DNA from: Cupriavidus pauculus
GTDB lineage: Bacteria; Pseudomonadota; Gammaproteobacteria; Burkholderiales; Burkholderiaceae
Assembly (NCBI RefSeq): GCF_008693385.1
Contig: NZ_CP044067.1
Location: forward strand, 2,833,501-2,897,500
DNA length: 64,000 nt
Direction of reading: 5' to 3'
Positions 8,257 to 18,208 of this stretch are shown in pieces. Below the pieces are notes generated by a model. It was not told where the DNA came from. It saw only the letters and a program-made list of their open reading frames with translations, and made no database searches. The first letter of the stretch is position 1; each line of letters starts with the position of its first letter. The position numbers and the translations under genes are program-made.

Positions 8257-9909
8257 ATGCGTCGAGACCCGAAGTTCCGGGCGGTCCTGACATGGCCGGT
8301 GCTCGTGCTGGCGTGTACCGGATGGCTGCATGCATGCGGTGGGGACGATGGGCCGTCATCGTCCGCGCCGCCCGCCACGACGACACCGCCAGCGACCACG
8401 GCGACCGCATGCGACACCACGTCGCTTGCTCAGGTGAAGCTGGACGGCGCGTCCGTGACGAGTGCGGCAGCGATACCCGCAAGCAGTTTCACGCCGCCCG
8501 GCGCAAGGACGCCCCTTACCGGGTTGCCCGCGTTCTGCAGGATTCAGGGCAGCGCGACACCGACGTCGGACTCGCTCGTCAACTTCGAAGTGTGGGTGCC
8601 GACCGATGGGTCATGGAACGGCAAGCTCGTGACCACCGGCAACGGCGGTTACAGCCCCGCGCTCAGCTACGGCGACATGGCTTACGCCATGCGGCAGGGT
8701 TATGCCGTCATCGGCGGTGACACGGGGCATCAATCGGCGGATCCGAACGAGATGTTCTGGGGCGTCGGTCATCCGGAGAAGATTGCCGACTGGGGCACGC
8801 GGTCGATCCATGCGATTACCGCGCCCGGCAAGACGCTGATCGCGTCGTTGCAGTCGAAGGCCCCTTCGCGCGCCTACTACTACGGCTGCTCGACCGGCGG
8901 CCATCAGGGCTACGCGGAAATCCAGCAGTATCCGCAGGACTTCGATGGCGTTATTGCCGGGGCGCCCGGCAACAATCGCATCCGGCTGAATGTGGAGTTC
9001 ATGCATCGGTTCCTGAGCAATCGCACGCCGGGCGACAATACGACGCTGATTCTTCCGGCGTCGAAGATGGCGATGGTCACGAACGCCGCGGTGGCGGCAT
9101 GCGACAGCCTCGATGGTGTGACGGATGGCGCAATGGAGGACCCGCGCGCATGCACGACCGCGCAGTTCAACGTCGATAGCCTGTTGTGTACCGGCGCGGA
9201 CAGCCCGACCTGCCTCACGCAGCCGCAGATCGACGTCGTCAAGAAAATCTACGCGGGCCCGAAGAATCCTCGCACCGGCGAGCAGCTCTATCCCGGCCTG
9301 ACGGTGGGAAGCGAATCGGGCTGGTCCAGCTACTGGGGCGTCTCGGAGCCGACGCGCGCCGATTTCTGGCGGCTGTGGGTATTCGAGAACCCGCAATGGA
9401 ACTGGTGGACCTTCGATTACGACCGCGACGTGACATACGCCGATGCCAAGGTCGGCAAACTCGTCGATCAGCGTAACCCGGATATCGGCGCGTTCAAGGC
9501 GCGAGGCGGCAAGGCCATCGTGTACCAGGGATGGGCGGACCCCGTGGTCAATCCGCAGGACACCATTGCCTATTACAACGCCGTGCAGACGCTGCAAGGC
9601 TCGCAGGGCGCGATGGATAGCTTCTTCCGTCTGTTCCTTGTCCCGAGCATGGGTCATTGCTCCGGCGGCAACAGTGCCACCGTCTTCGGAAACGGCGGCA
9701 TCGCCGCACCCACCATCGACGCCACGCACGACGTGCTGAAGGCGTTGGACAACTGGGTCGAGAAGGGCATCGCGCCGGACACCATCGTCGCGTCGAAGGT
9801 GGCCAATGGGGCCGCCACCCGAACGCGTCCGCTGTGTCCGTATCCGCGCAAGGCCATCTACAAGGGCAGCGGCAGCACGGACGACGCGGCCAGCTTCACG
9901 TGCGGATAG
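8257..9909 (+). CDS. tannase/feruloyl esterase-family lipoprotein
   Basis: A 550-residue secreted esterase of the tannase/feruloyl esterase family, which cleaves aromatic esters such as gallate, ferulate or terephthalate half-esters. A lipoprotein signal ends at LHAC, with Cys27 as lipidation site, followed by a Ser/Pro/Thr-rich linker. The triad is visible: Ser212 in GCSTGGHQG, Asp428 in GWADPVV and His467 in MGHCSGG. The paired cysteines near the Ser and His (CS and HC) are typical of the family. ATG 8257 has an AAGGAGGAGG ribosome binding site. Upstream, 8088-8256 holds a TATACT at 8192-8197 as a possible -10 box. Confidence 0.9.
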   Translation: MRRDPKFRAVLTWPVLVLACTGWLHACGGDDGPSSSAPPATTTPPATTATACDTTSLAQVKLDGASVTSAAAIPASSFTPPGARTPLTGLPAFCRIQGSATPTSDSLVNFEVWVPTDGSWNGKLVTTGNGGYSPALSYGDMAYAMRQGYAVIGGDTGHQSADPNEMFWGVGHPEKIADWGTRSIHAITAPGKTLIASLQSKAPSRAYYYGCSTGGHQGYAEIQQYPQDFDGVIAGAPGNNRIRLNVEFMHRFLSNRTPGDNTTLILPASKMAMVTNAAVAACDSLDGVTDGAMEDPRACTTAQFNVDSLLCTGADSPTCLTQPQIDVVKKIYAGPKNPRTGEQLYPGLTVGSESGWSSYWGVSEPTRADFWRLWVFENPQWNWWTFDYDRDVTYADAKVGKLVDQRNPDIGAFKARGGKAIVYQGWADPVVNPQDTIAYYNAVQTLQGSQGAMDSFFRLFLVPSMGHCSGGNSATVFGNGGIAAPTIDATHDVLKALDNWVEKGIAPDTIVASKVANGAATRTRPLCPYPRKAIYKGSGSTDDAASFTCG

Positions 9910-9919
9910 CCGGAGGCCC

Positions 9920-10429
9920 TTACTTTCCCGCCACCCCCTCCAGCAGCGCGCGCACGGTCGCAAGCGGGGCGACCGTGTTCGCCGGCAACCCGTACTCGTT
10001 GGCCAGCACGCCGGCCGCGTCCTGATAGTCGATATGCGTCGTGCCGCGGTCGTCCTGCCAGACCACCGCGCGGAGCGGCAGTTCGACCGCCGCGTGCGGG
10101 TTGGCCTGCATCGCGGGGGTGCCGCCCTTGGGATTGCCGAACAGGAACAGCCGCGTCGGGCGCAGCGTCGTACCGGCCTGCGTGGCGGCGGCGCTCTGGT
10201 CGATATCGGCGAACAGCGTGAGGCCGCGCGCGGACAGCGTGTCCTTGAGGCGCGACACGGTCGTGGCGAAGTCGTGCTGGCTGGTCAGGGATTGCGTGCG
10301 GGCGGGATGTTGCATGTCCGAGGGTTGCGCGTGGGCGGTCATGGCGTGCTGGGTCAGTAGGGTGGCCGCCAGCAGCACGGTGCTGACCGTGCGGGTGAGG
10401 GCCATGGGGATTCGGATCTGTCTGGTCAT
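9920..10429 (-). CDS. exported DUF302-domain protein
   Basis: A 169-residue protein with a signal peptide (about residues 1-33, ending AHA) and a DUF302 domain from about residue 55 to the end. The pattern [24 protein letters not shown], then [30 protein letters not shown], is diagnostic for DUF302, whose function is unknown. Here it would be periplasmic. It converges on the esterase gene with a 10-bp gap and diverges from the chemoreceptor gene. An alternative start at 10405 would shorten the signal peptide slightly. Confidence 0.85.
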   Translation of the reverse strand: MTRQIRIPMALTRTVSTVLLAATLLTQHAMTAHAQPSDMQHPARTQSLTSQHDFATTVSRLKDTLSARGLTLFADIDQSAAATQAGTTLRPTRLFLFGNPKGGTPAMQANPHAAVELPLRAVVWQDDRGTTHIDYQDAAGVLANEYGLPANTVAPLATVRALLEGVAGK

Positions 10430-10636
10430 GGTTGGCGCCTGTCGAACGGGAAGTATGCCCCAGGTCGGGGCTATCGATCCGTCAGGCGCGCGGCGGCGTT
10501 TCAAGGCGTTTCGATGACAGGATGCGCGGACAAAAACGGCGGATGCGCAACGCCTGTAACCGGGCTAAAGGAATGTTGCAGCGCACCGTTAGCCAAGCGG
10601 AGTCACCCCGGTATCCAACCGCTTTGCCGCTCCATC

Positions 10637-12217
10637 ATGCCCACGACCCTGACCATCCGGGCCCGTCTGATCGCGACGGTGTCCATCCTGTTCCTGCTCG
10701 CGCTCGGCGTCGGCGTCGCCGGCCTGCTCGGCCTGCAATCCGCCACGCGGGCGCATGAGTCCACATACTCCAACCAGCTGGCTTCCGCGCTCGCGCTGTC
10801 CGAGTCGGACCTGAGCATGACGCGCGCGCGCACGGCGCTCGATCGCGCGATGCTGTATCCCGACGCGCCGGATGCCTCCAGGCTGCTCGATCGTACCGAG
10901 GAGCTGGCCAGGCGTGCCGACGAGGCATGGAAGCAATACCTCGCGCTGCCGCGTGACCAGGAAGAAGATCGCCTTGCGCAAGAGGTCGCCAGCAAGCGCG
11001 ACGCGGCATGGCGCGATGGGCTCGGCGCGATCATCGCGGCGCTGCGCGCGAACGATCGCGCGCTGGCCGACGAGGTCATGAAGGGCAAGGTCTCGAAGCT
11101 CTTTCGCGATGCCAACGAGACTGGCGGCAAACTGGCCAAGTACCAGATGGATCGCGCGAAGCAGAACTACGAATCGTCGCAGCAGGCGTATCGCGCGTTC
11201 CGCAATGGCGTGATCGCCGCGATCCTCGTGTCGCTCGTGGTCGCGCTCGTCTGCGCGGTATCGCTGCTGCGCGCGATCATCGCGCCGCTCGACGGTGCGC
11301 TGGCGCAGTTCGACCGCATTGCCGGCGGCGACCTCACGCATGCCGTGCATGTGGAACGCCGCGACGAGATGGGACGCCTGCTGGAGGGCCTGGCCCGCAT
11401 GCAGGATCGCCTTGCCGAAACGGTGGGGCGCGTGCGCCAGGGTTCCGAGTCGATTACGGCCGCCGCGCGGCAGATCGCGGCGGGCAATGCCGATCTGTCG
11501 GCGCGGACCGGCGCGCAGGCCGCATCGCTGCAGGAAACCGCCGCGAGCATGGAGCAGATGACCTCGACCGTGCGCCAGAACGCCGATAACGCGCGGCAGG
11601 CCAGCCAGCTCGCGGTGAACGCGGTGGACGTGGCGAATCAGGGCGGTGCCGTCGTGGGGCAGGTGATGACGACGATGGCCGATATCAGCAGCGCCGCGAA
11701 AACGGTGGCGGAAGTCATCGGCGTGATCGACGGTATCGCGTTCCAGACCAATATCCTCGCGCTCAACGCGGCCGTGGAAGCGGCGCGCGCGGGCGAGCAG
11801 GGCCGGGGCTTTGCCGTGGTGGCCGGCGAGGTGCGCAGCCTCGCGCAACGCAGCGCCAACGCGGCGCGCGAGATCAAGTCGATGATCGAGACGTCGCTGT
11901 CGCACGTGGAGACGGGCAGCGGTCTTGCCGGTCAGGCGGCCAGCACGATGGAAGACGTGGTGCGCGCGATCCGCCGCGTGACGGACATCATGAGCGAGAT
12001 TGCCGCGGCCTCGAGCGAGCAGAGCAGCGGCATCGAACAGGTGAATCGCGCGGTGACGATGATGGACGAGGCCACGCAGCAGAATGCCGCGCTCGTGGAA
12101 GAGGCCGCCGCCGCGGCCACGTCGCTGGAGGATCAGGCGCACCAGCTGGATCTGACGACGGCGGCGTTCAGGGTGGCGGGTGGGGGCGCGCACGCGCCGC
12201 GGTTGCTCGCGGCATGA
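10637..12217 (+). CDS. methyl-accepting chemotaxis protein
   Basis: A 526-residue transmembrane chemoreceptor. Segment TM1 (about 11-33) and TM2 (about 190-212) flank a periplasmic four-helix-bundle ligand domain of the Tar/4HB type. A HAMP domain follows (about 213-265), then the signalling domain with the invariant hairpin tip [20 protein letters not shown] and [14 protein letters not shown]. There is no NWETF-like tail at the C-terminus, so CheR/CheB would not tether there. ATG 10637 is chosen because upstream codons are hydrophilic and unrelated. The ligand is unknown. Confidence 0.93.
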   Translation: MPTTLTIRARLIATVSILFLLALGVGVAGLLGLQSATRAHESTYSNQLASALALSESDLSMTRARTALDRAMLYPDAPDASRLLDRTEELARRADEAWKQYLALPRDQEEDRLAQEVASKRDAAWRDGLGAIIAALRANDRALADEVMKGKVSKLFRDANETGGKLAKYQMDRAKQNYESSQQAYRAFRNGVIAAILVSLVVALVCAVSLLRAIIAPLDGALAQFDRIAGGDLTHAVHVERRDEMGRLLEGLARMQDRLAETVGRVRQGSESITAAARQIAAGNADLSARTGAQAASLQETAASMEQMTSTVRQNADNARQASQLAVNAVDVANQGGAVVGQVMTTMADISSAAKTVAEVIGVIDGIAFQTNILALNAAVEAARAGEQGRGFAVVAGEVRSLAQRSANAAREIKSMIETSLSHVETGSGLAGQAASTMEDVVRAIRRVTDIMSEIAAASSEQSSGIEQVNRAVTMMDEATQQNAALVEEAAAAATSLEDQAHQLDLTTAAFRVAGGGAHAPRLLAA

Positions 12218-12317
12218 CCCCTCGAAGGTGGCGGTAGGGTTAGGAACGGTTGACGGCCGGTAGAGCGATGCTCTCCAATACCGGACTTCACCGCTCTTGC
12301 TCGTAGCATTGACCGAC

Positions 12318-13787
12318 ATGTCGCATCTCGTCTGGGCAGTCCCCGCATTGCTGGTCGTCGCCGCGATCGTCAGCGGGCGCGTTTCCGTCGCGGGTGCGGC
12401 CACCATCGGCCTCATCGCCTCGATGCCCGTGGCGATGCTGTCCGGCGTCGTGCCGTTCGGCCTCCACGAACTGGCGGTCTCGCTGGCAAGAGGCGCGTGG
12501 ATCGGCGGGACGATTGCCCCCTACGTGTTCGGCGGCCTGCTGTTCTGGCAGGTAGCGTCCCGCTACGCGGCGAAGATCGCACCGCAGGCGTCAAAGCCCG
12601 ACGTCCCGGCCTCCGCGCCCGACAGGCGCCGCCGCCTGTTCTTCGCGAGCTTTCTCGTGGGTCCCTTCGCGGAGTCCGCAACGGGCTTCGGCGTCGGCAT
12701 GCTCGGCACCGTGGGCATGCTCCGGGATTTCGGTATCGCGCCGCGGTATCTGATGGTCTTCGCGCTGCTGAGCCAGACCATGATCCCATGGGGCGGCATG
12801 AGCAGCGGCACGGTACTGGCCGCGGCCTACGCCCGCATGACGCCCACCACGCTGGGCCTGTGCTCGACCATTCCGGTCGCGCTGCTGATGCCCGTCTGGC
12901 TGGCGATGTTCTGGCGCGCGGCCAAGGGCGCGGGATTCGAAGGATCGGCAGGCGACTGCATCAGGGAGGCACTATGGATCGCCATCGGCATGCTGCTTCT
13001 CGCGGCCGCCAATGCCGCCATCGGACCCGAGACCGCGCTGCTCGCGGCGTATGGGTTGCTGATCTCCGCGTATTTCCTCATCACGCAACGGCCGGACAGG
13101 ACCGAACTGATCGTCGCGGCCCGCAAGGTGCTGCCCTATGTGCTGCTGATCTCGGGGCTGGCCCTGACGCGCCTGCAACCGGCATTGCGCGGCGAGCTGA
13201 CCGCGCTTGCATCGATCGCGCCGTTTGCCGATCTGCCGCCGTTCCGCCCATTCCTGCATGCGGGCGTCTGGCTGATCGTCGGGGCGATGATTACCGCATG
13301 GCTGACGCGGCAAGGCAATCTGCTCGGCGTGGAGGCGCGCGGGGCATGGCGCACGGGCCATCAGGCGATTCTCACGGCCTTTATCTTCGCGATGATGGCG
13401 GAGGTGACGACGGGCGCCGGCATCTCCGGCGCCATCGCCACCGCGCTGATGACGAGCCTGCACGAGAACGCGGTGCTGCTCGTGCCGCTGGTCTCGGGTT
13501 CGTTCGGCATTCTGGCCAACAGCGGCAGCCCGCCGAACGCGCTGTTCTTGCCCTCGCTGCAGGCGCTCGCCGTACAGGCGGGCCTCAGTATCGCGGCCGT
13601 GGCCGCGGTCCAGCACGTGTCCGGTATGTCGCTGGGGTTCTTCTCGCCGGTCCGCATGACGATCGCCGCCAACCTGTCGGAGGGGAAAGGGCTCGAGCGA
13701 TCGGTCTATCGATTCCTGATGCCGTACGCGGTCGTGGCGTTCGGCATCATGACGGTCATTGCATACGCGGTGGTAACGCTCTACTAG
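12318..13787 (+). CDS. LctP-family (L-lactate permease-like) transporter
   Basis: A 489-residue integral membrane protein with about twelve or more hydrophobic segments. The LctP signature is visible: FLVGPFAESATGFGVGMLG, with the ESATGFG core, and later MIPWGGMSSGT and EVTTGAGISGAIATAL. The family imports lactate or glycolate with protons. It is somewhat shorter than E. coli LldP. A GntR-type lactate regulator or dehydrogenase is not adjacent, so another hydroxy acid is possible. ATG 12318 has only a weak ribosome binding site. The gene ends 6 bp before the truncated lysR fragment. Confidence 0.82.
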   Translation: MSHLVWAVPALLVVAAIVSGRVSVAGAATIGLIASMPVAMLSGVVPFGLHELAVSLARGAWIGGTIAPYVFGGLLFWQVASRYAAKIAPQASKPDVPASAPDRRRRLFFASFLVGPFAESATGFGVGMLGTVGMLRDFGIAPRYLMVFALLSQTMIPWGGMSSGTVLAAAYARMTPTTLGLCSTIPVALLMPVWLAMFWRAAKGAGFEGSAGDCIREALWIAIGMLLLAAANAAIGPETALLAAYGLLISAYFLITQRPDRTELIVAARKVLPYVLLISGLALTRLQPALRGELTALASIAPFADLPPFRPFLHAGVWLIVGAMITAWLTRQGNLLGVEARGAWRTGHQAILTAFIFAMMAEVTTGAGISGAIATALMTSLHENAVLLVPLVSGSFGILANSGSPPNALFLPSLQALAVQAGLSIAAVAAVQHVSGMSLGFFSPVRMTIAANLSEGKGLERSVYRFLMPYAVVAFGIMTVIAYAVVTLY

Positions 13788-13793
13788 GAACGT

Positions 13794-14127
13794 TCACGGC
13801 ATCGGTATCTCGATGCCGAGCTCACCCGCGAGCCACGCCACGAACTTGCGCAGCGCCCTGCGGCTCTTGATATTCGCGGGCACGGCCAGGCTGTGCAGGT
13901 TCAGGATCAGGTCTTTCGAGATACCGGCGAAAGGCGCGACGAGCGTGCCCGCGGCGAGTTCCCGTTCCGCGAGGCGTGTGGAGTCGATGATCACGCCGAC
14001 ATCGTTCACGGCCGCCTGAATGGCCAGGTAGTTCCGATCGAACGACGGTCCCCAGACCAGCGGTGTGCTGAGTTCGTTCAGCGAGAACCACTGCGACCAC
14101 CGCAACTGGCGATCGTAGTTGCACAGA
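13794..14127 (-). pseudogene. lysR-type regulator fragment (C-terminal part only)
   Basis: The minus strand codes for about 110 residues that match the end of a GcvA-like LysR effector domain: RWSQWF, PLVWGPSFDRNYLAIQAAV, the IDSTRLAERELAAGTLVAPF segment and a final KFVAWLAGELG. About 190 residues, including the DNA-binding domain, are missing. Similarity stops near 14127 and the sequence passes directly into an alcohol dehydrogenase gene on the other strand. The frame stays open further, but the added residues are unrelated (the antisense of the dehydrogenase). The fragment cannot make a working regulator. Confidence 0.85.
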
Positions 14128-14138
14128 CCAATACCGAT

Positions 14139-14630
14139 GGCACGCTGTTCTCCGGCGCGCGCGAGGTCATCGCCGTGGATATCCACGAGAGCAAGCTCGA
14201 TATCGCGCGCTCGCTCGGCGCCACCGCCGCCTACAACGCGCGCGACCCCGATGCCATCGACAAGATCCGTGCGGCCACGAAAGGCGGCGTCGATTATGCG
14301 TTCGAAATGGCTGGTGCCGTGCAATCGATGGAGACGGCGTACAGCATCACGCGCCGCGGCGGCACGACGGTCACGGCCGGTCTGCCGGCGCCTGCGGACC
14401 GCTGGCCGTTCCGGCAGTTGAGTCTCGTGGGCGAAGAGCGTACCGTGAAGGGTAGCTACATCGGTTCGTGCGTACCGATCCGCGATGTCCCGCGCTATAT
14501 CGGTATGTACCTGAACGGCAGCCTGCCGATCGACAGGCTGATGGGCAAGCGCTTCTCGCTCGATCAGATCAACGAAGGCTTCGATCGCCTCCATGGCGGC
14601 TAGAGCCTGCGCGACGTGGTCGTGTTCTGA
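14139..14630 (+). pseudogene. zinc-type alcohol dehydrogenase fragment (C-terminal half)
   Basis: The plus strand codes for the C-terminal half of a medium-chain zinc alcohol dehydrogenase, from late in the Rossmann fold (GAREVIAVDIHESKLDIAR) to FDRLHGG. The N-terminal catalytic GroES-like domain with all zinc ligands is gone. An amber codon at 14601-14603 interrupts the usual ending; in the same frame SLRDVVVF and a TGA follow to 14630, which fits a GAG-to-TAG change. Two lesions show that this gene is decaying. It lies 39 bp upstream of the intact aldehyde dehydrogenase gene, so the pair was probably once an alcohol-to-acid operon. Confidence 0.85.
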
Positions 14631-14669
14631 TCGTCTTCTGAACATCCGTCACAGAATCGGAGTCATCGA

Positions 14670-16145
14670 ATGAAACAGTACAACCACTTTATCAACAACG
14701 AGTATGTCGCGCCCGCCGGGGGCGAGTGGATGGACACGATCAACCCGTACACGGGGGAAGCGTGGGCACAGATTCCGAAGGGCACCGACAAGGATGTCGA
14801 TCGTGCCGTGGCCGCCGCCAAGGCGGCGATGACGACGGGGCCGTACGCGAAGATGACGCCCACCGAGCGCGGCAAGATGATGCTGCGGCTGGCCGACCTC
14901 GTGGCCGCGAATGCCCAGCGCCTGGCCGAGATCGAGGTCCGCGACAATGGCAAGCTGATGTCGGAGATGCTCGGCCAGCTCAACTACCATCCGGAATGGT
15001 GGCGCTATTTCGGTGGCCTGGCGGACAAGCTCGAGGGCGGCGTGGTGCCCATCGACAAGCCCGAGCACTTTGCCTACACGACGCACGAACCGGTGGGTGT
15101 GGTCGGCGCGCTGACCGCATGGAACTCCCCGCTGATGTTCATCGCCTGGAAATGCGCGCCCGCGATCGCGGCCGGCTGCTCGGTGGTCGTCAAACCGTCG
15201 GAGTTCACCTCGGCGTCGACGCTCGAGTTTGCCGCGCTGACCAAGGAGGCCGGCTTTCCCGACGGCGTCTTCAACGTCGTCGTCGGCCTCGGCCCGACGG
15301 TCGGCTCCGCGCTGGTCAATCATCCCGATGTGGCGAAGATCACGTTCACGGGTTCGGACGCAACGGGCGCCGCCATCTATGCGCAGGCGGCCAGGACCAT
15401 GAAGCGCGTGACGCTCGAACTGGGCGGCAAGTCGCCGAATATCGTGTTTGCCGATGCAGACCTGGACAAGGCGGCTGCCGGCGTGATCTCGGGCATCTTC
15501 GCGGCCACGGGCCAGACCTGCATCGCCGGCTCGCGTCTGCTGGTCGAGAACTCGATCAAGGAAGCGTTCACGAAGCGCATCGTCGCGCTCGGCAAGTCCG
15601 CAAAGAAGGGTGATCCGATGCTGGCGGACACCAATATCGGACCGGTCACCACGCCCGCGCAGTATCAGAAGGTGCTCAGCTATATCGATATCGCGAAGGG
15701 CGAGGGCGCGCGCTGCATTCTCGGCGGCCAGGCGGCGGCGGACATGCCCGGCGGCCAGTTCGTCGAGCCGACGATCTTCACGGACGTCACGCCGGACATG
15801 CGCATCGCGAAGGAGGAGGTGTTCGGGCCCGTGCTGTCGATCATCGGCTTCGATGGCGAGGAAGAAGCCATCCGCCTCGGCAACGACACGATCTACGGCC
15901 TGGCGGCAGGCGTGTGGACCGAGAACATCGGCCGCGCCGTGCGCATGTCGAAGGCGCTCAAGGCCGGCACCGTGTGGGTCAATACCTATCGCGCGGTGAG
16001 CTATATGATGCCGTTCGGCGGCATGAAGCATTCGGGGCTGGGCCGCGAGAGCGGGATCGACGCGGTACGCCACTACCTCGAGACCAAGAGCACGTGGATC
16101 TCGTACTCGGACAAGGTTCCGGCCAACCCGTTCGTAATGCGATAG
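14670..16145 (+). CDS. NAD(P)-dependent aldehyde dehydrogenase
   Basis: A 491-residue aldehyde dehydrogenase that oxidises an aldehyde to its acid. Glu250 in LELGGKSPN and the nucleophile Cys284 in GQTCIAG are present, as are the cofactor motif region GFTGS-like (TFTGSDATG) and the C-terminal PFGGMKHSG motif. It is full length. Its partner dehydrogenase upstream is a pseudogene, and the deletion there may have removed the operon promoter, so expression may be altered. It converges on the GntR gene. The substrate is unknown. Confidence 0.92.
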   Translation: MKQYNHFINNEYVAPAGGEWMDTINPYTGEAWAQIPKGTDKDVDRAVAAAKAAMTTGPYAKMTPTERGKMMLRLADLVAANAQRLAEIEVRDNGKLMSEMLGQLNYHPEWWRYFGGLADKLEGGVVPIDKPEHFAYTTHEPVGVVGALTAWNSPLMFIAWKCAPAIAAGCSVVVKPSEFTSASTLEFAALTKEAGFPDGVFNVVVGLGPTVGSALVNHPDVAKITFTGSDATGAAIYAQAARTMKRVTLELGGKSPNIVFADADLDKAAAGVISGIFAATGQTCIAGSRLLVENSIKEAFTKRIVALGKSAKKGDPMLADTNIGPVTTPAQYQKVLSYIDIAKGEGARCILGGQAAADMPGGQFVEPTIFTDVTPDMRIAKEEVFGPVLSIIGFDGEEEAIRLGNDTIYGLAAGVWTENIGRAVRMSKALKAGTVWVNTYRAVSYMMPFGGMKHSGLGRESGIDAVRHYLETKSTWISYSDKVPANPFVMR

Positions 16146-16170
16146 GCTGGCCGGCGGCGGTGCGGCGGTG

Positions 16171-16851
16171 CTACTTCGCGGCGGCTTCCGCCTCCGCGAG
16201 CATGCGCATCGCCGCTTCCTGCGCATTGGCGATATGTGTCCGCGCGGCCAGCTCGGCGCCATCGGCATCGCGTGCCTTCAGCAGCTTGTAGAGCTTGTCC
16301 ATCTCGCGCAGGCTTTCCGGCAGGCGCTTCGGATGCATGAGCGACGTGGTGCGCAGCAGGTTGATGCGCGAGTGCAGGCTCAGCAGCGCTTCCCGCACAA
16401 GCGCGTTGCCGCAGTTGTCGAGCAGCACGTCGTAGAGGGCCGCCTTGGCCGCGAGGACGCCCTGCTTGTTCTGGTCGGTTGCCTGCTGGCGCAGGGTCTT
16501 CACGGCCACGCCGAACTGCGCGATCGCCGCGTCGTCGGCCACGCGCGCGAACTCCCGCGCGGCAAATCCCTCCAGCAACCCGCGCAGCGCATACAGTTGC
16601 CGCGCCTCGTCCGGCGTCAGTTGCGCAACGACCGGGCCCTTGTGCGGGACGTTCTTGACCAGCTTCTCCGCTTCCAGCTTGCGCAGCGCCTCGCGTACCG
16701 AGGTGCGGCTGACGCCGAGGCGCTCGCACAGGTCGCGCTCGATCAGGCGCGCGCCCGGCGCGAAAGTGCCGCTGGTGATCGCATCGCGCAGGACGTTCTC
16801 TACCTGACTGCGCAGGGTTTCGGCGCGGATCAGCCCGATATCCGTACTCAT
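16171..16851 (-). CDS. GntR-family (FadR/FCD) transcriptional regulator
   Basis: A 226-residue repressor-type protein. An N-terminal winged helix (about 8-75, with [27 protein letters not shown]) is followed by an all-helical FCD ligand domain (about 85-215). ATG 16851 has AAGAGA seven bases upstream and starts at the usual distance from the HTH. ATG 16893 is possible. It is the last gene of the minus-strand run with the HIBADH-like and PcaC-like genes, and may control the promoter at 18209-18253. Such proteins usually bind carboxylate ligands. Confidence 0.88.
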   Translation of the reverse strand: MSTDIGLIRAETLRSQVENVLRDAITSGTFAPGARLIERDLCERLGVSRTSVREALRKLEAEKLVKNVPHKGPVVAQLTPDEARQLYALRGLLEGFAAREFARVADDAAIAQFGVAVKTLRQQATDQNKQGVLAAKAALYDVLLDNCGNALVREALLSLHSRINLLRTTSLMHPKRLPESLREMDKLYKLLKARDADGAELAARTHIANAQEAAMRMLAEAEAAAK

Positions 16852-16923
16852 GGGTGTCTCTTTGGGGGTGTTCGAAATCAGATTGGCAGACAATCCTACA
16901 GGATTTCGCGTCCCAAAGATCGG

Positions 16924-17787
16924 CTATCGGGGCTGGACGTAACGATACATCTCGGTATGGTCGGCACCCTTGCCGAGCGCTTCCGATGCATCGGCGCACA
17001 TGCCGCTGACATGGGCGCCCAGCTGCATCGACGCATCGACGGCCTTCGCCAGTTCCGCGGCAATGCCGACGTCCTTGGCCATCAACGCCAGCGAAAACCC
17101 GGAATTGAACGCGCCCGAGAGCATGAACTGCTTCACCTTGTTCTCGGTCGTGTTGTTCTTGCCCGTCGAGCTGTTGAGCACATCGACCATCACGTTGGGA
17201 TCGATGCCGAACCGCTGGCCGGCGACGAGGGCCTCGGCCGTGGCGATCAGTCCCGCCGCGGACACGTAATTGTTGAGCGCCTTCATCGCGTGGCCGGCGC
17301 CAATCGGGCCGACGGGCGTGATGCTGGAGCCAAGGTGCGCGAGTACCGGGCGCGCGCGCTCGATATCGGCGGCGGCGCCACCGGCCATGATGGCCAGCGT
17401 GCCGGCTGTCGCGCGTGTCACGCCGCCCGACACTGGCGCATCGATCAGCGTCTTGCCTTGCGCGTTCAGCGCCTCGGCCAGCGCCCGCGTCCGCACCGGA
17501 TCGGCGGAGCTCATGTCGATGACGAGCGCGCCCGCGGGCAATGCCGGCGCGAGTTCGTGCACCGTCGCATCGACGATATCGGAGTTCGGCAGCATGGTGA
17601 TCACCATGTCGCACGTGCCGAGCGAACGCAGGCCGTCCGCCACCGCCGCCCCGGGAAACGCCGCGGCGAAGCGTTTGCGGGTATCGGCCACGACGTCGTA
17701 GGCCACCACGCTTACGCCTGCCGAGACCAGTCTGCCGGCCATGGGAAACCCCATCATCCCGAGGCCGATAAATCCAAGCTGTGCCAT
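16924..17787 (-). CDS. 3-hydroxyisobutyrate dehydrogenase-family oxidoreductase
   Basis: A 287-residue beta-hydroxyacid dehydrogenase using NAD(P). The Rossmann motif GLGMMG is at residues 8-13, the substrate loop DAPVSGGVTRATAGT near 116-130, and the catalytic lysine is Lys169 in GHAMKALNNY. This family includes HIBADH, tartronate semialdehyde reductase and GarR. It is 20 bp downstream of the PcaC-like gene and 72 bp upstream of gntR. With the CoA genes beyond, it suggests degradation of a branched or hydroxylated acid, but the substrate is not set by the sequence. Confidence 0.85.
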   Translation of the reverse strand: MAQLGFIGLGMMGFPMAGRLVSAGVSVVAYDVVADTRKRFAAAFPGAAVADGLRSLGTCDMVITMLPNSDIVDATVHELAPALPAGALVIDMSSADPVRTRALAEALNAQGKTLIDAPVSGGVTRATAGTLAIMAGGAAADIERARPVLAHLGSSITPVGPIGAGHAMKALNNYVSAAGLIATAEALVAGQRFGIDPNVMVDVLNSSTGKNNTTENKVKQFMLSGAFNSGFSLALMAKDVGIAAELAKAVDASMQLGAHVSGMCADASEALGKGADHTEMYRYVQPR

Positions 17788-17807
17788 CGCGGCTCCTTAG
17801 GTGTTCC

Positions 17808-18185
17808 TTAAATGCCCATTTCCTTGAACACTTCGCGCGCCACGCGGAACGAGTCGATCGCCGCCGGTACGCCGCAGTAGATCGCCACCTGCAGCAGCAC
17901 TTCCTTGATCTCGTCCTTGGTCAGGCCGTTGTTGATGGCGCCCCGCACATGCAGCTTCAGTTCGTGGGGACGGTTGAGGGCGGCCAGCATGGCCAGATTC
18001 AGGAAGCTGCGCGTGCGGCGTTCGAGTCCCGGGCGGTTCCAGACGTCGCCCCAGCAGTACTGCGTGACCAGCTCCTGCATGTCACGGTTGAACTCGTCGG
18101 CGTTCTTGAGCGACGCGTCGACGTACTCGCTGCCCAGCACTTCACGGCGGGTTTTCAGACCTTTGTCGAACAGTTCCTGATTCAT
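17808..18185 (-). CDS. carboxymuconolactone decarboxylase-family protein (PcaC-like)
   Basis: A 125-residue cytoplasmic CMD-domain protein. The segment LKLHVRGAINNGLTKDEIKE followed by QVAIYCGVPAAIDSFR is very close to 4-carboxymuconolactone decarboxylase of the protocatechuate pathway. No other pca gene is nearby, and related CMD proteins act in other pathways, so the PcaC role is not certain. The start has GAGGAG upstream. A good sigma-70 promoter lies at 18209-18237. It leads the PcaC-like / HIBADH / gntR transcript. Confidence 0.85.
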   Translation of the reverse strand: MNQELFDKGLKTRREVLGSEYVDASLKNADEFNRDMQELVTQYCWGDVWNRPGLERRTRSFLNLAMLAALNRPHELKLHVRGAINNGLTKDEIKEVLLQVAIYCGVPAAIDSFRVAREVFKEMGI

Positions 18186-18208
18186 GCGTGTCTCCTCGGA
18201 AAGACTTC

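Noticed and set aside
13893..14138. In-frame plus-strand extension of the alcohol dehydrogenase remnant
   Set aside because: This part is the antisense of the lysR fragment and has no GroES-like similarity, so it is not a real N-terminus.
14649..16268. 539-codon minus-strand frame across the aldehyde dehydrogenase
   Set aside because: Arg/His-rich, no domain, fully antisense to a clear ALDH with its catalytic residues.
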